This document shows positions 5,840 to 7,754 of a stretch of 7,754 nt of DNA, piece after piece. Numbering within the stretch: the first letter of the stretch is position 1; the number at the start of each line of letters is the position of its first letter. The stretch comes from Dehalococcoidia bacterium (GTDB lineage Bacteria > Chloroflexota > Dehalococcoidia > Plut-88900), in the NCBI GenBank assembly GCA_012270635.1, contig JAAXHX010000250.1, positions 1-7,754 on the forward strand, read 5' to 3'. The position numbers were made by a program, and so were the translations under genes. The notes beneath the pieces were generated by a model. The model was not told where the DNA came from. It saw only the letters and a list, made by a program, of their open reading frames with translations, and did no database searches.

Positions 5840-6247
5840 TCAGGGAAGCGCCGGCTCCAGGATGCCGAACTGGTTGCCGTACAGGTCTTCGAAGACGGCC
5901 TGGACTCCCCAGGGCACGGTCTCGGGGGTCTGGTGAAACTTCACTCCCAGCCCCGAGGGCCTCTCATACTCCGCGTTGCAGTCGTCGGTGTGGAACATCC
6001 ACATGGTTCCCTCGCCGACGCGGCTCAGGAGAATCTTGCGGTCTTCCTCGGCTTGAAAGGGGCCGGGCAGGAACAGGACGATCTCGGGCTCCGACTGGCC
6101 CTTGGGCGCTACCGTGAGCCATCGAAAACCGGGAACTACGGAAGAGTTGTCCTCCCGCTTTTCGAGGCCGAGGACGTTGGTGTACCAGTCGAGGGCTTCG
6201 TCGAGATCGCGGACGAGGATAGAGACGTGGGCCAGCTTGGTAATCAT
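5840..6247 (-). CDS. VOC (glyoxalase/bleomycin-resistance/dioxygenase) superfamily protein
   Basis: This is a single vicinal-oxygen-chelate domain of 135 residues, the usual size for small glyoxalase-like proteins, which are metal-dependent isomerases, epimerases, lyases or binding proteins. It starts in the standard way: MITKLAHVSILVRD (1-14), then ALDWYTNVLGL (18-28). Probable metal ligands are H7, E55 (in SEPEIVLFL), H86 (in MFHTDD) and E131 (in GILEP). The C-terminal part has the classic FEDLYGNQFGILEP (119-132). The frame stays open upstream to 6424, but that extension is Arg/Gly-rich, overlaps the SDR gene and has no domain similarity, so I take the ATG at 6247. No Shine-Dalgarno is visible before it; a TATCAT 7 nt upstream leaves room for a leaderless start, which is speculative. 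The substrate is unknown; the setting suggests acyl-CoA or xenobiotic catabolism. Confidence 0.9.
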   Translation of the reverse strand: MITKLAHVSILVRDLDEALDWYTNVLGLEKREDNSSVVPGFRWLTVAPKGQSEPEIVLFLPGPFQAEEDRKILLSRVGEGTMWMFHTDDCNAEYERPSGLGVKFHQTPETVPWGVQAVFEDLYGNQFGILEPALP

Positions 6248-6336
6248 GGCGGCAATGATAGCACGGGAGGGGGACTCATCCCCAGGCCGATGGAAAAGGG
6301 AGGACTCGGGGCAACGCTGCGGCCTTCCGGCGTACG
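6248..6336. other. 89-bp gap between SDR and VOC genes
   Basis: This is the longest gap in the minus-strand series. It holds a short hairpin GGGGA-CTCA-TCCCC (6270-6283) and, on the minus strand, a TATCAT near the VOC start without a convincing -35. It could contain a weak internal promoter or processing site, but nothing decisive is seen. Confidence 0.3.
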
Positions 6337-7131
6337 TCAAAAGAATACGGCGGACCCCCGACCCCCGTCCACGGCGATGACCTCTCCGGTGATTGCCGCC
6401 GCCCTGGGAGAGGCCAGAAAGCACACCAGGCAGCCTATCTCGCCCGCCTCGACTATCCGGCCAATAGCCTGGGCGTCGGCGGCACGCTGTTCGACATCTG
6501 ACTTGGGGATGCCCCTGGCCGCGGCCTCGGCTTCGTAGTCGGCGTCGGTCCGCTCCGTACGGACCGTGCCCGGATGGACCGTGTTGACCGTGATACCATG
6601 GGGAGCCAGTTGACCGGACAGGGTTTTCGTGAGGTGGGCTACGGCGGCGTTGCGGACACCACTGATCACCCCCGAATAGCGCCCCGACATTCCACCGATA
6701 TTCACTATCCTGCCCCAGGCCCGCCGTTTCATGTGGGGCGCCACCGCTTGGGCCGTCCGAAAGTAACCCACCACCTTGGTGTCCAGGTCTTCCGACAGTA
6801 GCTCTTCCGTGGACTCTTCCAGGGACCCTTGCAGCAGCCCTCCCACCACGGCGGCATTGTTTACCAGTATATCGACTCTCCCGAACCGGGACACCGTGAC
6901 ATCAATCAGGTTGGCCACCTGGTCGGATTTGGTGGTGTCGGCAGCCACGGTTAGGACCTCGGCGCCGGTCTCCTGCTCGATTTCGGAGGCCGCGTCCTGC
7001 AAAAGGTTGAGTCGGCGGGCGCAGATGACTACCTGCGCGTCCTCCTTGGCCAGCTCCCGGGCCACGGCTTTCCCGATTCCCAGGCTGCCGCCCGTTACGA
7101 TGGCCACCTTGCCGTCCAGGTCCATGTCCAT
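6337..7131 (-). CDS. SDR family protein lacking the canonical catalytic tetrad
   Basis: The Rossmann fold is clear in this 264-residue short-chain dehydrogenase/reductase-like protein. With numbering from the upstream TTG as residue 1, the nucleotide-binding motif is TGGSLGIGKAVA (14-25), ADTT follows (65-68), the NNAA motif is at 92-95, and HPGTVRTERT (187-196) and the C-terminal TGEVIAVDGG (249-258) are typical. The catalytic part is not: where YxxxK is expected the sequence reads S158-G-V-R-N162-A-A-V, the usual Ser is replaced in NIGG (145-148), and the usual Asn position is Lys120. I recall a subgroup of SDRs with RNxAV in this place, so this is probably a genuine variant and not decay, as the frame is intact. 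The ATG at 7131 is favoured by AAGGAG 7 nt upstream; a TTG at 7134 would add one residue. The gap to the enoyl-CoA hydratase gene is 11 nt. Confidence 0.92.
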   Translation of the reverse strand: MDMDLDGKVAIVTGGSLGIGKAVARELAKEDAQVVICARRLNLLQDAASEIEQETGAEVLTVAADTTKSDQVANLIDVTVSRFGRVDILVNNAAVVGGLLQGSLEESTEELLSEDLDTKVVGYFRTAQAVAPHMKRRAWGRIVNIGGMSGRYSGVISGVRNAAVAHLTKTLSGQLAPHGITVNTVHPGTVRTERTDADYEAEAAARGIPKSDVEQRAADAQAIGRIVEAGEIGCLVCFLASPRAAAITGEVIAVDGGRGSAVFF

Positions 7132-7138
7132 CAAGTCG

Positions 7139-7144
7139 CTCCTT
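7139..7144 (-). promoter_or_regulatory. Ribosome binding site of the SDR gene
   Basis: AAGGAG on the minus strand overlaps the TAA stop of the enoyl-CoA hydratase gene (TAAGGAG) and lies 7 nt before the ATG at 7131, linking translation of the two genes. Confidence 0.8.
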
Positions 7145-7754
7145 ACTGGAACTTGGGTGGCCGCTTCTCCTTGAAGGCCTGGCCCGCGGTTACCATGTCG
7201 CCGGTGGAGGCGGCGGCCATGCTGGAGTCCCTTTCGTAGGTGAGGGCAACGCTGAAAGTGGACTCGGCGCCGACGTTGAGAGCAGCCTTGGCCAGGGCTA
7301 TGGCCATGGGGGACTTTTCCAACACCTGGTGAGCGAGGACCGTGGCCTCCTCCTCCAGCTTGTCGGCGGGGACGACGCGGTTGACCATGCCGAGCTTCTG
7401 GGCCTCGGCGGCAGGGACGTGCTCCCCGAGGAAGATCAGCTCCTTGGCCCGGGCCAGCCCGATGCCTTGGGGCAGCAGGTAGGTCCCCGCGCCCGTCACC
7501 GTCGCCCCGACGCCCGTCTCCGGGAAGCCGAACTTGGCCTCTTCGGAAGCCACGACCAGATCGCAGTCCAGGGAGATCTCGCAGCCCGCGCCGAGGGCGT
7601 AGCCGTTGACGGCGGCGATGGCCACTTTGCGCATGTCCCTCAGGACCTGGGCCACGGTCTGGAGGTCGTGGGTGCTGCGCTTCTCCTGGCCCGGCGGAAT
7701 GCCCGCGGCGGCCTCCTTGAGGTCGGCACCCGCGCAGAAGGCCCGGCCCTCTCC
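7143..7754 (-). CDS. Enoyl-CoA hydratase/isomerase family protein (5'-truncated by window edge)
   Basis: This is the C-terminal 203 residues of a crotonase-fold enzyme (usually about 255-265), so about 55-60 N-terminal residues lie beyond base 7754. The frame is open to the edge, where it reads GEGRAFCAGADLKE, the conserved first oxyanion-hole region. The GTG at 7655 is therefore internal. Next come VNGYALGAGCE, the second oxyanion-hole glycine region with the first catalytic Glu (residue 59 of the visible part), and FGFPE with the second Glu (79). They are 20 residues apart, as are E144 and E164 of the rat mitochondrial hydratase, so hydratase activity is plausible. The tail KEKRPPKF is also typical. 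Substrate chain type is not readable. The gene is first of the visible minus-strand series and lies 11 nt before the SDR gene. Confidence 0.93.
   Translation of the reverse strand, partial: GEGRAFCAGADLKEAAAGIPPGQEKRSTHDLQTVAQVLRDMRKVAIAAVNGYALGAGCEISLDCDLVVASEEAKFGFPETGVGATVTGAGTYLLPQGIGLARAKELIFLGEHVPAAEAQKLGMVNRVVPADKLEEEATVLAHQVLEKSPMAIALAKAALNVGAESTFSVALTYERDSSMAAASTGDMVTAGQAFKEKRPPKFQ

Noticed and set aside
6248..6424. N-terminal extension of the VOC protein by about 59 residues
   Set aside because: The extension overlaps the SDR coding region, is Arg/Gly-rich, and the domain begins in the normal way at the internal ATG at 6247.
5516..6538. Plus-strand open frame of about 340 codons across the LLM, VOC and SDR genes
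   Set aside because: It lies opposite three well-supported genes and both intergenic gaps, with low-complexity Arg/Gly/Ser-rich translation and no domain similarity. It is a GC-driven shadow.

Overview
The window is GC-rich bacterial DNA (60-base blocks counted by hand in the outer genes are about 65% GC). Genes are densely packed and broken at both edges. The gene content is CoA transferase, ThDP enzyme, luciferase-like (LLM) flavin oxidoreductase, VOC protein, an SDR without the usual catalytic residues, and enoyl-CoA hydratase. With frequent ATA and AGG codons despite the high GC, this is what I would expect from an uncultured Chloroflexota (SAR202/Dehalococcoidia-like) or a related F420-using soil or marine bacterium. 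That placement is a guess from gene content, as no rRNA or marker gene is present.

Left part, plus strand (1-2981): the 3' part of a family I CoA-transferase alpha subunit and the complete beta subunit are separated by 3 nt. A 179-bp gap follows, carrying a near-perfect sigma70-type promoter (TTGACG, 17 bp, TATAAT), a dyad inside that promoter and a structured leader of about 130 nt. Next is a ThDP-dependent enzyme of the acetolactate synthase superfamily, whose cofactor-site sequence looks more like 2-hydroxyacyl-CoA lyase/oxalyl-CoA decarboxylase than true acetolactate synthase. A 14-bp perfect hairpin (3002-3039) separates it from the convergent genes on the other strand.

Right part, minus strand, in transcription order from the right edge: enoyl-CoA hydratase (5'-truncated), atypical SDR, VOC protein, LLM oxidoreductase, then three genes of a different kind: a protein I take to be of the dual-OB family, a long DUF488 protein and a short DUF488 protein. 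Gaps are 11, 89, 46, 17, 13 and -4 nt, so all seven could be read as one unit ending at the shared hairpin. The first four look like acyl-CoA/flavin catabolism. The last three are lower in GC, two of them start with TTG, and they look like a compact module of nucleic-acid or stress-related type attached to the end of a catabolic operon.

The part most worth attention is the 3062-4846 module: two divergent DUF488 paralogues, both keeping the CSE-x5-CHR motif, translationally linked to each other and to a putative dual-OB protein. To my knowledge the joint function is not established. The promoter with its internal dyad and the SDR lacking its catalytic tetrad are secondary points of interest.
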